In this document: piece by piece, positions 15,101 to 24,179 of the stretch
How the letters are laid out: each line of letters begins with the position of its first letter
How positions within the stretch are numbered: the first letter of the stretch is position 1
DNA from: Trachythela sp. YZ-2020
Taxonomy: Eukaryota > Cnidaria > Anthozoa > Malacalcyonacea > Clavulariidae
Direction of reading: 5' to 3'
Length of the DNA stretch: 64,000 nt
NCBI GenBank assembly: GCA_016169945.1
Contig: JADLSH010000369.1
Location: 8,147,001-8,211,000 of the forward strand
The notes under the pieces: generated by a model
Told to the model about the DNA's origin: nothing
The model's input: the letters and a program-made list of their open reading frames with translations, nothing else
Database searches by the model: none
Program-made: the position numbers and the translations under genes

Positions 15101-18100
15101 TAGAATGAAGCACGGAGAGCAACTGTGTAACGCAGGAACGATTTCGTAGAAAACCGTGTTGATGTGGAGTGATGAAATGAAAGACATGTTCGTAAAATTG
15201 GGAATACACGCAACGTTCCAAAACTTTGCTGACTATAGGAAGGAGAGAAATGGGACGATAGTTTTCTGCTGGTTCTTTCAGTTGCTTCTTATGAATTTCC
15301 ATTCTAATGGCATTCGACCACATTGCAGTGAATGGTTGAATAAGGTACATAGACTTGGTGCTATTTGGTGGGCGCATTCTTTCAATAGCCTAGACGGTAA
15401 ACCATCGGGACCACTTGCTTTCGATGTATCCAGACCATGCAAACAGTGGGCAACTTCGTCTACACTGATTGCGATGTCAGATAGATTTAGTTCCGTTCTT
15501 ATTGGAAGTGAATTGTCGACAGTGTCCTCACCAATGTTTGATCGAGGAGAGGTAAAAACAGAGGAAAAGAACGCATTGAACAGTTCTGCTTTATGAACTG
15601 CAGTTTTCGCCGTTACGCCTTTGTACGATATTTCCGACACTTTGCTTGCACGATGACGGCATGTCGACTTGTGGTAGCTCCAGAATAGCTTGGGATTACC
15701 GAGAAATGAATCTTTAATTTTCCCAAGATAGTCACGATGTTTTTGTCTCATTCCATATTTGATAGTTTGAGTCAGAGTTCGGAGTTTCTGTTTACGGGCG
15801 GTAGTTTTGGATTTCCGATACTTTTTCAACGCAGCATATTTCTTTCGTAATAAATGTCTTACTTCTCCGTTAACCCAGGGTGGCGAGTTTGTGTCTCTAA
15901 CAACTTTCGTAGGAATGAAATTGTTCACATGCGCGAGAAACCATTCTTTCCAATTCGTTGGATTTCAAATTCTATGATGTGATGGTCAGTAGGAAAACCA
16001 AACTGTTCAGGGGTGGATGATGTTACATTCTTGATTATTTCAGAGTAGTTGCAGAGCAGTAGATCAAGTTTGTTGCCATCGCGATGCGTGGAGCCAGACA
16101 TTAATTGTTCAAGAAAGTGGTCACCAACTAACTCGCAGAACTTGTCTTCCAAAAGGCCACCATTATTGTTTGGGTTTGGATGATCTAGTGACCAGTCAAT
16201 GGCAGGCAGATTGAAGTCCCCGATAAGAATGATGCAGCTGGACTCAGGAATGTTGTCAAGAGATGAATTGAGTTGTTGTATAGAATCCAAAGTAGAACTA
16301 GGAGGGCGGTAGAAAGTGTACAAAATGATAGATTGATTATTGGCTTTGAAAAGTTCAACTACGACTAGTTCCACGTTATTTCTCTCCAGATCGGTTCGAC
16401 GTTTTGCACGAATGGTATCTCTTATCGCAACCAACACGCCTCCACCCGTCTTTCCACCCTGTCTCTACGAAATATGGAGTAACCTGGTAACAGTTCGCTG
16501 TCAAGCACGCAATCGTTGAGCCAGGTTTCGCAAACACAGACAACGTCATAACCACCGCAGAAGACCAATTGTTGAAATATGTTGATTTTACAAACTTTGG
16601 AACAGTTCTCGTCCGTCTTAACGAAAGCTTTTAAACTTCTCGAGTTCAAATAAAGACAATCGAATCCGTGCTGAGAATCGTTACGCTTGCTAGGAATGTA
16701 CCCTTGAGTTGACTCAGAGTTTGCATGTGCATCGTTCGGTAACAGTTGTGGATGTAACGCGGATAGACCTCCTAAACGCGCAGTCATCGTTGGACCTGGA
16801 TTGAGAGCGATATCGCCAGCAAGCAGGATGCACAGGACCAAATGAAGACCAGATGAGTTATGTCGGAGATTTATCAACTCAACCCGGAAGAGAGCATGTA
16901 AAAACAATCCAGTCTATAATATAATCAGACCCTCCTGGTCCTCTAATGAACATGATTATTTTTTACGTAGACCAAATAGTTGTCGAACTGTGAGAACCTT
17001 TACTGAACGTTTCGATAACTTTATTACCATTAAATATACGTAATTGTCCTAGTTTAGTCCTCTGTATGTTGGAATTATGTAAATATAATTTTATATATCT
17101 ATATATAGTGGGGAACGTCTATATATATGTTAAAATGTTAATATGTAAATTAGTTGATAACTTAGGAACAATTGTGTAATTCAGTTTTTACTGCAAATCA
17201 ATTGATTAATAAACAGAATATTATTATTATATCAAATTCCAAACCGTATCGATGTTTACACGGGTAACTGGATTTTCGTAAATGATTGTCTCGCGTTGAT
17301 GTCCAGATACAACAGAGTTTATCGTGTAACGTTGTCAGTTCAGAGTTTAGTGGTTGATGGCAGGCTGTCGGTATAGATATTAAAAAGAAATGGCGAAAGC
17401 ACTGAGCCTTGAGGGATTCCATGTTCTAAGGCAGCATACGTCGATATTGCAGTACCAATACGAACATATTGTGATCTATTGGACAAGTAGCTTTTGAACC
17501 AATTGAGGACTTCTGATGTTACTTCTAAGTCCATTATTTGTTTTAGCAAGATATCATGTTGAACACTATCAAAAGCTTTTGATAGGTCCAAGAATATAAT
17601 AATCGAAAGTTGCTTCTTATCTATTGCCTCCAATAAAATATCCGTTACTGCGATGTTGAGTGTTTCGGTAGAGTGCAACTTACGATTACCACTTTGATGT
17701 TTCGTTAGTAATTGATGTTCCATCAAATAATCTGTAAATTGATTTAATGCTACTTTATCGCAAATTTTTGACAAACTCGAAAGTAATGATACAGGTCGAT
17801 TGTTCGAGGCATTATTTGGATCACCGTCTTTGTGCAAAGGTATAACTTCCGCCAACTTCCAACTCTGCGGATACGTAGACGTCATCAGAGAACAGTTTAT
17901 AATATCAGTTAGAGGATCTATAATTATTTCTATGGTATCTTTGAAACATTGCACACTCACTTTGTCGGGACCAGGAGCTTTGTTAGACGGAGATCTTAAA
18001 ATTATTTTGCGTACTTCTTCTCGCGTAACTAAGCTAAATTTAAATCTCTCATCATCCGATAGATGTGTCAATCTTGGTGATGGGGATGTTATTAAAATAT

Positions 18101-21100
18101 TGTTTTGATCTGCTAGTTCTTTAACTTTATCAGCTGTAGATTTCCCCACTGAGATGAAGAAATTATTAAATTCCTCAGCTGCTAATTCAGGGTCCTTACG
18201 GTAGTTGGATTCTGTAATTTCTTTAATAGGAAGGCACCCTCTAATAACTTTCCACATTGATTTCGAATTATCCTTATTCTTCTCCATTTGACTACAGATG
18301 TACTTAGATTCAGCTTTTCTTATAGATATTTTGACAGCATTTCTAAGTTGCTTATAACTGGTCCAATCTTCTGAATTCTTTGACTTACGAAAAGATTTTA
18401 AACGTCGGTCTCTGACTTTCATTAATTGTTTTATTTCTTTACCGATAAACTTGTGCGGTCTTCCTTTGATTTTTATATACTTCATTGGTGCATGTCTGTT
18501 TAAAGTGTTTAAAAATAATTCATTAAACAGGTCAAGCTTTGAGTTTACATCATGGACTGAGTATATCTCATGTAGAGGAAGTTGTGCGACTTCTCTTTTA
18601 AAACATATCATTCGGGTCATAACTTTTATAGCTTCTCACATGTATATGTTTAGATTTGGGCTTTTTGGTCTTTACTTTGAGTATACAATATACCAAACAG
18701 TGGTCGCTTATCCCTGTGTTCATAACACCACTGGTTTTAACTTTGGAAAGGGGCGTAATCATTATAACGTCCAGTAACGATCTAGTTTGTGCGGTAATCC
18801 TCGTCGGTTCTTCAATAATTTGACTCAAGTTAAGTTCGTTACAAGTATCTAAAAGTGCCTTCGCATCGACGCTCGAATTATTGAGGAGATTACAGTTTAG
18901 GTCACCCATTATAACAATCTGTGGCTGCATCATGAATGCTTCGATGTACATTGGTTTAAGTTCGTCTTTGATACATGCTACAGAACAATTTGGTGGCTTA
19001 TACGTTACACAGACAATTATAGATTTGTTTTTGTTCAACTGTATTTGCACCCATAGTTGGTGGAGGCCCGAATCAGATATATAGGCCTATGAAAGGTCAT
19101 TAAGAACTTTTGACTTTAAATTGTTGCGTGTATAAATGCATACACCGCCTTCTCTCTTGCGTTTCCGGTCTAGTCTGTGAATTTTGTAACCTTGTATTTC
19201 AACCACGAATTCAGCCAAGTCTCTGAAATTGCGAGTACGTCTACCTTGTTATCGGAGACCAATTCCCTAATTTGAATTAAGTGGTTTCTGTTTTTAATCG
19301 ATTGTATATTAAGGTGAAATAGTTTAATTCTATTTTGTTTTGTTTGTTCGTCGCATCTACCAGCAAACTGATTCAGTGTTTGATTATAATTTGTCACATG
19401 TATTTTAACCAAATTTTGTTCATTGCTGAACTTTGTAATATCTTTCCCTAAAGATCTGCTGATCTCACCACATCTGTTTGATTATTCTCACTGGTATTGA
19501 GTTAACTTGGGATTTTTTGTTCACACCTAATGGCTAAAGTAATTGATTAGCGAAAAAGTAGAAACCGATTCTTCGTTTTCGCGGCAAAGCTTCTCGGTAA
19601 CAAATCACATGGCTGAGTTACCTCACGCAAAAATATAATATGAATTAGAATAATATACTGCGATACAAAACTGGACACATGCATTGCAAAAACCAACCCT
19701 AATTGTTACGATTTGCTTGTAGGTCTGAAAAAACTTGTGATAAATGTTAAATATATAATGGAACAATAAACTGTGCAGTCATTTATGCAGTATTGCAGTG
19801 CAATTAAAATATTCGTTGATGGATATCTCGATTTAGATTTACTAAAATATTCGTTGGTGGACGTCTCGATTTAGATGTATTAAAATATTCGTTGGTGGAC
19901 ATCTCGACTTATATTTATTAAAATATTCGTTGGTGGACATCTCGACGTAATATTTAAAACACGAGCAGGAGTGTTTTATCAGATATAAAACGAGAGGCGA
20001 AGCCGAGTGTTTTATATCTGATAAAACACGTTCTGCGCAGGGCCTTTTTTAACTAATGTACTGGAGGGGCAAAATCCCCCCCAGCCCCCATGTTCGCCCC
20101 CCCAGTAAGCTATTTTTCCCCCCCCAGTGAAGGTCCCTTTTGTCCAAAGTATAAGCCAAAAATGGAAAAAACTGAGTTTAGAGGAAAGTTATTGTATTCT
20201 CACAACAAAACCTGGCCCGTTTAGATGGGATATATCAAAAATTGTCTCTGAAAACGCAGGAAATCAAACCACAGAGACTCAAGAATACAAAAATTTTCTG
20301 GGGGAGGACCCCCAGACCCCCCTTCGCCTTCATACACATATAATACACCACCTACTTGTTACGTCCCCTTTCGTTGATGCCCCCCCACTGATGATTTCTT
20401 AAAAAAGGCCCTGGTTCTGCGAGTGTTTTGAATAGCTTAAAAAACGATCACCATTTGGTAAGTTCGTTGGCGTAGTAATTTTGAAAAATAACGTTGTCTA
20501 AGCCGAGAAAATCGAAGCTAAAGTTTATGTAAGCCACGATACGGTCATGATTTTTCTTTGTGTTTTCCTCATGAATTATTAATGCGTTTTAATTCTATTT
20601 ATTAAAATAGTGACATTGAACTGGATGAGGAAACTTTTTTGTATAAATTACCTTCTTTGCTTTCTCCTGCATTAATTTTTCAAACGGTTTCACACATTGT
20701 TCGATAAACTTTTCACTTGCAACAATAGAACCACAGAAGACATGCGCAGATGTGCGACCAGCACTCTTTAAACATTTCTCAAGCAGCTGAGCTGCATCAT
20801 CTGGCAGGAATGGCGAAGGAAGTAGAGTCTAAAATACAGAACATGTGCATGAAGTAACTGTACGTCATTCCTATAACTAAACTAAACTAAACTAAACTAA
20901 ACTAAACTAAACTAAACTAAACTAAACTAAACTAAACTAAACTAAACTAAACTAAACTAAACTAAACTAAACTAAACTAAACTAAACTAAACTAAACTAA
21001 ACTAAACTAAACTAAACTAAACTAAACTAAACTAAACTAAACTAAACTAACTAAACTAAACTAAACTAAACTAAACTAAACTAAACTAAACTAAACTAAA

Positions 21101-24100
21101 CTAAACTAAACTAAACTAACTAAACTAAACTAAACTAAACTAAACTAAACTAAACTAAACTAAACTAAACTAAACTAAACTAAACTAAACTAAACTAAAC
21201 TAAACTAAACTAAACTAAACTAAACTAAACTAAACTAAACTAAACTAAACTAAACTAAACTAAACTAAACTAAACTAAACTGGATAGCTCGATTAGTTCT
21301 TCCTAAAGGTACGTTGACACACAGCGATTTGTCGGGCCGATTTTAGGTTTTGCTGAATGGTAATGACGAATATTTTCATTTGATGATGTCACCAGATGAC
21401 GTTTGCCACGCATTTTTCAAATATCATTTTAAAACGTGCATCTGAAATCGGCCCGACAAATCGCTGTGTGTCAACGTACCTTAAAGTGTTCGCCTTAGAG
21501 GTCCAGTAAATGTCTTTCCTTATTAGTGTGCTATAGCTCTCCTAAGAAGGGCTAAAGCCACATCCCACATACCACATACCACATCCCACATCGCACATCA
21601 CACATCCCACATCCCACATCACACATCACACATCACACATCCCACATCCCACATCACACATCCCACATCCCACATCCAACATCACACATCACATCCCACA
21701 TCGCACATCCCACATCCCACATCCCACATCACACATCCCACATCCCATGTCCCACATCCCACATCCCATGTCACACATCACACATCACACATCCCATATC
21801 ACACATCCCACATCCCATGTCCCACATCCCATGTCCCACATCACACATCCCACATCCCACATCACACATCCCACATCACACATCACACATCCCACATCAC
21901 ACATGCGACCAAGGCGAAATTAATCAAACAAATGAATACTGCTCGAACTGAGTCGAACTTAACTCCAGTCACAAAGGCGAAAGTCATATGCACTAACAAT
22001 TGTCGCATCAACGCCCCTTATTCAAAACTCTGTATTTCAGGGGACAATTTTCAGAGACAATTTATAGCTTACAATGATTCTGACGTAGTTTGTCTCCGAA
22101 AGGGCAATGACTGGTGCACAGGTGTTGCAGGAAAATTTAAAATAACAATCATATTCTCATTAATAATTTTTGAGAAAATAATTAGCCAACCAAATTGCAT
22201 TATATTGGTCACATGATCACACTTGATACTTAGTAAAATACTGGTACATGAAATATTTTAATCTAGTCCTAAAACTGAATGAAGTTCAATCAATTACTAG
22301 GACTGTAAATACATTCTTATAAGAAATATGAAATATCATCTCAAAACTTAACTCCTCGGCTGCAGATTTTCTGATTTGAAATTTGAAATATTTTATCAAA
22401 ATGAGAAACATCAGTAAAGAATAATGATTTGTTACCATGACATCAAGCCAAGTCCCAGATGATAAAGCTTCATCTACAGCAGCTTCAAGATTACCAACCA
22501 CCAAAGGTCCAGCACAACATGTCTTCAGATACACAATTAACTTGCTTTTAAAACGACGCTTTAAATAACTTTGTGAGTCTCTTATACCAAGTCTTGACAA
22601 ATTATCGTATTCTATCAGAGCAAAAAAATACACAGTAAGTGCCCCACGATGCACTGTGGGAATAATAGTCAGTACACCAAAACATGCAGTACACATACTA
22701 AGATAAGAGACTTACCGAGATAACCATTTTGTTGATAAAACGCATCAACCCAAGCATTCTGGGTTTTTGAATAAATATCTGGAACAAAATTGGCCTTATC
22801 CTGTCGACCTTGTATCGTACCGCTTAACCTGCCTTGTTCAATGAGATCGTTAATCACCGCTAAATAGAGAAAAAACAGTTAGTATCGCTTTCATAATGAG
22901 TTATTTAATGTCGACTACACAGGGTTACCTAATTCACCCGAGCCTGAGGCTCATGATACACGTGCTCGACAGCTAAGGCGTAAGGCATTAAGGTTAGTTT
23001 TTGGTGAAGGAGGAAACCGAAGTATCTGGAGGAAAACCTTCGAAGCACTGGAGAGAACAAACCAAACTCTACTTACATGAGTTTTCAAGAACAGAGCTGT
23101 GAATCCAACGTAAATAAATCCCCTACCCTCGACCTACAGTACAGTAGCAAGCTTACTGTAATTCAGTGGTAACGGACAGCGCGCTAACTGCATTTGTCAT
23201 CCGTTCCAACATCAAGATGCAATTTCACCATATCAAAATAATATTGTAAGTTACTTTGTCAAATTATATAAGTAATATATTTTTCAGACGAAGGAGTTTG
23301 TTATAGTGATTTAAAACACCGAAAGGTGTGTTGCAGAGGAAGGTGCTAGCCGAATTTCTAAACATACCTTGAGTTTCTTTTTAATTATGCTAATCTGAGT
23401 GGGTCCACAATGGACAAGTTGCTTGACCGCGGTGGGAAACGAATCCGTGAACTTTGGTTGGCTAGTCCAATGCTCTATCAACTGAGCTACGAGGTGAAGT
23501 CGGTTCGAGATATTTCTGAACTTTGTGATTGTGGTGTTAGAACTCAGATGATGCACTGATGCTGCTCTGAGTGGCTCTACACTCACCGCGGTGGGAATCG
23601 AACCTTTGGTTTGATAGTCCATAATTTGAGGTGTTTTTAAATCATTACATCAAACTACTTCTCGTGTATCCTTTAGCTTCTTAAACGAAAAAAATGTGTC
23701 ATGAATACTGACTTTACGGTGCCGAGACAGCGATAATGGCGTTAATTTCCTTTGTGTTTTGCTCATGAATTATTATGATTTGAGAAAGTAGTGCAATAAC
23801 TACAACACGTGACATTTGAAGAATACGCAAGTTGAACAGCACTGTATGTATAACTCAGTTCACAATACTTACTGTAAAATAGTTTTTCCTGGAAATCGTA
23901 CTGAATAATTAGATTTGAAAGTGAGGTAGGCCTAAAATTTCAAAATATAGTTTGCAATCAGTCGTTTGTAAACACTGTGACATGACATGTATGAATATTT
24001 AGCCAATATAAAACATGCATCCTTACAATTGTTAGAAGACCAACCTCGTGATAGCGCTAAGAACACCGCGGATTCGAGCTGTATGTCTGGCAATAAATGC

Positions 24101-24179
24101 ATCTGTAAACAACACTCCTCTCTCAAGACGATCAAGTTTGCCATGTACTGGTGACCCAAGACGACTAATACGCTCACAA
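51..24179 (-). CDS. UFL1: E3 UFM1-protein ligase 1 (UFL1), twelve exons, both ends missing
   Basis: UFL1 is the ligase that transfers the ubiquitin-like modifier UFM1 to substrates, acting with UFBP1/DDRGK1 at the ER membrane (known of the family). Twelve exons were read on the minus strand: 24045-24179, 23873-23931, 22716-22859, 22436-22611, 20652-20828, 11701-11874, 10833-10920, 10354-10426, 9961-10112, 9167-9297, 3257-3337 and 51-142. All have AG/GT borders and the phases join without a break, giving about 494 codons against roughly 790 in vertebrate UFL1. Family landmarks recalled and matched in order include [50 protein letters not shown] with a Gly/Arg-rich stretch, [35 protein letters not shown] and EKKRE. 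The C-terminus lies beyond the left edge. The first third of the protein was not found upstream of 24,179, where a LINE begins. Introns are loaded with repeats but the exons carry no stops, so the gene is probably functional unless its 5' part is truly lost. Confidence 0.93.
405..3085. repeat. 96-bp minisatellite, about 28 tandem copies
   Basis: A 96-bp unit (TTGTGGTGTTTGGTAGAGTC and so on) repeats about 28 times with few substitutions and no obvious indels. Because 96 is a multiple of three, one minus-strand frame stays open for about 950 codons (267-3128), with a 32-residue repeat containing YTYDVNCT and [10 protein letters not shown]. The copies at the left end are the most diverged. The array lies in the UFL1 intron between exons 51-142 and 3257-3337. 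I call it a satellite, not a gene: there is no plausible promoter or domain, and the frame ends in a common GGAGGAAAC-type repeat at about 366-395. Confidence 0.95.
3257..3337 (-). CDS. UFL1: UFL1 exon k (81 bp)
   Basis: 27 codons: [20 protein letters not shown] then TSSLNGK, matching the family's IRKKILSKL...LTKLHNSLN. Phase 0 at both ends, donor GTAAGT, acceptor TTTTTAG. Confidence 0.9.
3380..3430. repeat. 11-bp short tandem repeat (GTTCAATTCAC)
   Basis: Four to five head-to-tail copies, just 5' of the LINE that follows. Confidence 0.85.
3667..5468 (+). pseudogene. LINE A ORF1: N-terminal domain, VEATN repeats, coiled coil, SGNH esterase
   Basis: Two frames make one ORF1 broken by a shift near 4,150. 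The first (from 3667, likely Met at 3703) has a small domain with [11 protein letters not shown] and [15 protein letters not shown], then repeats of NVEAT (about 4009-4110). The second runs to 5468: a leucine/glutamate coiled coil (about 4225-4550), a Lys/Asn-rich basic stretch (about 4830-4920) and an SGNH/GDSL-type hydrolase domain with VVIAGDSI (nucleophile Ser), [15 protein letters not shown] and GLHLNREG (catalytic His region). Esterase-type ORF1 proteins are known in CR1-clade LINEs, where they are thought to act with RNA binding in the RNP. Low-confidence alternative: the two parts are separate ORFs. Confidence 0.85.
5538..8343 (+). pseudogene. LINE A ORF2: apurinic-like endonuclease plus reverse transcriptase
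   Basis: The endonuclease part (5538-about 6170) shows [38 protein letters not shown] and GISDHSL, all motifs of the EEP nuclease that nicks target DNA. RT (about 6860-7950) shows [52 protein letters not shown] and FADD (about 7504). The C-terminal region ends with [12 protein letters not shown], typical of CR1/L2 ORF2. Frameshifts fall near 6105 (an A/T homopolymer), 6850 and 7380, so no full protein is made. It is on the plus strand while its host gene UFL1 is on the minus. Confidence 0.92.
8513..9107. other. UFL1 intron, nothing recognised
   Basis: Unique-looking intronic sequence between the LINE A tail and exon j. Short open frames here have no recognisable content. Confidence 0.6.
9108..9179. 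repeat. 36-bp perfect tandem duplication spanning a splice donor
   Basis: Two adjacent identical copies (9108-9143, 9144-9179). On the minus strand each contains the end of UFL1 exon j (TTAACACACGAG) followed by GTAAACATAG, so the donor site is present twice. Confidence 0.95.
9167..9297 (-). CDS. UFL1: UFL1 exon j, with a duplicated splice donor
   Basis: Encodes [20 protein letters not shown] through [13 protein letters not shown], matching HLLKSVCTDITNL...SDLMMAVDDP of the family. A 36-bp tandem duplication (9108-9179) repeats the exon end plus donor, so a second GTAAAC donor exists with the exon end at 9131. It would add 12 codons in frame. Acceptor TTTCTACAG. Confidence 0.93.
9552..9661. 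mobile_element. Short palindromic MITE with GCCTCGTACCCAGGCGCTT ends
   Basis: Inverted ends GCCTCGTACCCAGGCGCTT and its complement at 9642-9660. Flanked by TGTACATGTTCA on both sides (9540-9551 and 9662-9673), an apparent 12-bp target duplication. Elements with this CCTCGTxCCCAGG end are, to my recollection, abundant in cnidarian genomes. Confidence 0.8.
9961..10112 (-). CDS. UFL1: UFL1 exon i
   Basis: 50 codons, [19 protein letters not shown] through [17 protein letters not shown], matching the family's EVxRxVF...LYNNIRLFxKG. Donor GTGAGA, acceptor TTTTAG. Confidence 0.93.
10354..10426 (-). CDS. UFL1: UFL1 exon h
   Basis: Encodes [20 protein letters not shown] and YLH, matching the family's PEEFxxELxEYL motif. 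The acceptor ending at 10,427 keeps the frame with the upstream exon; the AG three bases further upstream would bring in a stop. Confidence 0.88.
10833..10920 (-). CDS. UFL1: UFL1 exon g (acidic/basic linker)
   Basis: 29 codons plus one base: [20 protein letters not shown] then NTAVYDTRR. Low conservation is expected in this linker; the call rests on position, strand, phase and the donor GTAAGT. Confidence 0.75.
11255..11385 (-). mobile_element. tRNA-related SINE fragment
   Basis: Minus strand shows a box A-like CTGTAGCTCAGGTT and box B-like GCAGGTTCAATTCCTGCC at a tRNA-like spacing, then a non-tRNA body. It does not fold as a real tRNA. Confidence 0.55.
11351..11445. repeat. Perfect 35-bp inverted repeat with a 25-bp spacer
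   Basis: Arms 11351-11385 and 11411-11445 are exact reverse complements (GTTGCTGAGCATTAACCACA at the outer end). One arm is the 5' end of the SINE fragment, so this looks like two head-to-head copies or a foldback. Confidence 0.9.
11701..11874 (-). CDS. UFL1: UFL1 exon f (basic low-complexity linker)
   Basis: 58 codons starting [20 protein letters not shown], then [14 protein letters not shown] and a Gly-rich run ending GAREVKTKK. In the family this is the disordered basic linker. It lies about 8.8 kb from the preceding exon, in an intron holding three LINE copies and several MITEs. Confidence 0.92.
12240..13265 (-). mobile_element. LINE B, 3' fragment (RT active site onward)
   Basis: 5'-truncated LINE on the minus strand. 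13083-13265 carries the RT catalytic FVDDSK followed by [13 protein letters not shown]. 12442-13047 carries the C-terminal ORF2 region ([18 protein letters not shown], then [16 protein letters not shown] and [12 protein letters not shown]). The two are in different frames, so it is broken. The 3' tail is a short ATT-rich repeat at about 12245-12262. Confidence 0.85.
13508..15928 (-). pseudogene. LINE C reverse transcriptase and C-terminus, split by a MITE
   Basis: 15278-15928 is the linker between endonuclease and RT ([35 protein letters not shown]). 14931-15377 carries [49 protein letters not shown] and [11 protein letters not shown]. The frame is then cut by the insertion at 14555-14922 and resumes at 14547 with [23 protein letters not shown] and [14 protein letters not shown]. 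13508-13918 holds the last part of ORF2. The YLDFAKVFD block has Val where Ala is usual. Confidence 0.9.
14555..14922. mobile_element. hAT-type MITE (368 bp) inside LINE C
   Basis: Ends CAGGGGCGCCGTGG and CCACGGCGCCACTG are inverted repeats (one mismatch). The 8-bp duplication ACTACGAC sits at 14547-14554 and 14923-14930. Removing the insert and one duplication restores the RT frame. An 8-bp duplication with CAG-type ends is diagnostic of the hAT superfamily. No coding capacity; G/C runs lie near both ends. Confidence 0.93.
15925..16907 (-). pseudogene. LINE C 5' coding part: 2A-like leader and endonuclease
   Basis: The frame from 16907 starts with a hydrophobic stretch (about residues 19-30, HLVLCILLA) followed directly by GDIALNPGP (16791-16817), a 2A-like ribosome-skipping motif with Ala where Glu is usual. 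Then come [19 protein letters not shown] and GYSIFRRDR. After a frameshift near 16430 the endonuclease continues: [30 protein letters not shown] and TDHHIIEFE. 2A-like leaders in non-LTR elements are known from sea urchin and other invertebrates, where unskipped product can be secreted. Here the motif is imperfect and the gene broken. Confidence 0.85.
16920..17335 (+). other. AT-rich tail resembling a LINE or gene 3' UTR
   Basis: Ends with AATAAACAG followed by (ATT)n at about 17207-17228, as in LINE 3' ends on the plus strand. No coding sequence recognised upstream of it. Confidence 0.35.
17335..19480 (-). mobile_element. LINE D, 3'-truncated CR1/L2-like copy
   Basis: Minus strand. The 19170-19412 frame has [13 protein letters not shown] and [12 protein letters not shown]. 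18598-19050 continues the endonuclease ([26 protein letters not shown]). 17340-18620 is a 426-residue linker-RT frame with [48 protein letters not shown] and [13 protein letters not shown]. It stops just before the catalytic ADD block, so the 3' end is missing. Confidence 0.9.
19805..19948. repeat. Short tandem repeat, about 37 bp, four copies
   Basis: Units begin AAATATTCGTTGGTGGACAT and carry CTCGA. They border the hairpin element that follows. Confidence 0.8.
19950..20440. mobile_element. Hairpin MITE split by a hAT-type MITE
   Basis: Around 19955-20030 the sequence folds on itself (GTGTTTTATCAGATATAAAAC against its complement). The right flank resumes at about 20414 with GTTCTGCGAGTG. 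The copy was cut by the insertion 20038-20413. Confidence 0.7.
20038..20413. mobile_element. hAT-type MITE (376 bp)
   Basis: Ends CAGGGCCTTTTTTAA and its complement TTAAAAAAGGCCCTG. Perfect 8-bp duplication GTTCTGCG at 20030-20037 and 20414-20421. The interior is C-rich with no coding sequence. Similar in size and end type to the copy at 14555-14922. Confidence 0.93.
20652..20828 (-). CDS. UFL1: UFL1 exon e
   Basis: 59 codons, from [19 protein letters not shown] to [19 protein letters not shown] and KK. Matches the DAAxLLxxxx...VSEKFIxxC segment of the family. The donor is GTAATT. Confidence 0.92.
20874..21284. repeat. (CTAAA)n microsatellite, about 80 copies
   Basis: Uninterrupted pentanucleotide tract apart from two one-base slips near 21,050 and 21,118. 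It lies in the UFL1 intron beside exon e. The complementary strand is (TTTAG)n. Confidence 0.98.
21306..21482. mobile_element. MITE with ~37-bp inverted ends
   Basis: Ends begin AAGGTACGTTGACACACAGC on both strands and extend to a GTCGGGCCGATTT block. About 178 bp in total, non-coding. Confidence 0.88.
21569..21905. repeat. CACATCCC/CACATCA-type satellite
   Basis: About 45 head-to-tail copies of a 7-8 bp unit (ACATCCC, ACATCAC, occasionally ATGTCCC). Confidence 0.95.
22436..22611 (-). CDS. UFL1: UFL1 exon d
   Basis: Encodes [20 protein letters not shown] through [15 protein letters not shown], the conserved stretch after the PDIYS block. It ends in phase 0 at the donor GTAACA; the following exon begins [11 protein letters not shown]. 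Confidence 0.92.
22716..22859 (-). CDS. UFL1: UFL1 exon c
   Basis: Encodes [17 protein letters not shown], then [16 protein letters not shown] and [12 protein letters not shown]. The GRQDKAxFVPDIYS block is a family hallmark. Donor GTAAGT; acceptor TTTAG. Confidence 0.93.
22965..23095. repeat. Dispersed GGAGGAAACCGAAGTATCTG repeat fragment
   Basis: The motif GAGGAAACCG followed by CTGGAGGAAAACC is also seen degenerate at about 366-395. It is a dispersed element common in invertebrate genomes. Confidence 0.5.
23395..23625 (-). mobile_element. tRNA-derived SINE fragments
   Basis: Minus strand carries TAGCTCAGTTGATAGAGC (box A) and ACGGATTCGTTTCCCACCG (degenerate box B). A second CCGCGGTGGGAATCGAACC box B follows on the other side. 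They look like pseudo-tRNA heads; no intact tRNA. Confidence 0.6.
23873..23931 (-). CDS. UFL1: UFL1 exon b (59-bp micro-exon)
   Basis: Too short to show as an open frame but clear in context. It encodes [19 protein letters not shown], which fills exactly the gap between its neighbours. Acceptor TTTTAG and donor GTAAGT are good. It enters in phase 1 (AG plus G makes Arg) and leaves with one base that joins CG of the next exon to make Thr. Confidence 0.9.
24045..24179 (-). CDS. UFL1: UFL1 exon a (most 5' exon found)
   Basis: Reads [15 protein letters not shown] then [19 protein letters not shown] and SAIT, matching the conserved UFL1 segment before the PTxxxxLI motif. The donor is GTTGGT after ACGAG. 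The acceptor AG at 24,180-24,181 already falls in sequence that reads as LINE on the other strand, so the 5' border of this exon is uncertain. Confidence 0.88.

Larger units (their letters stand above)
13500..16920 (-). mobile_element. LINE C, CR1/L2-like, long copy with a 2A-like leader
   Basis: Reads from an N-terminal hydrophobic leader through endonuclease, RT and C-terminus on the minus strand. It is interrupted by a hAT-type MITE at 14555-14922 and by several frameshifts. Confidence 0.9.

Noticed and set aside
20127..20402. Short frame in the C-rich element
   Set aside because: It lies within a hAT-type MITE and has no recognisable content.
20874..21284. (CTAAA)n as telomeric repeat
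   Set aside because: Not a TTAGGG-type unit and it sits within an intron between two exons of one gene.
23395..23625. Functional tRNA gene
   Set aside because: Box B is degenerate and the acceptor stem does not pair; it fits a SINE head.
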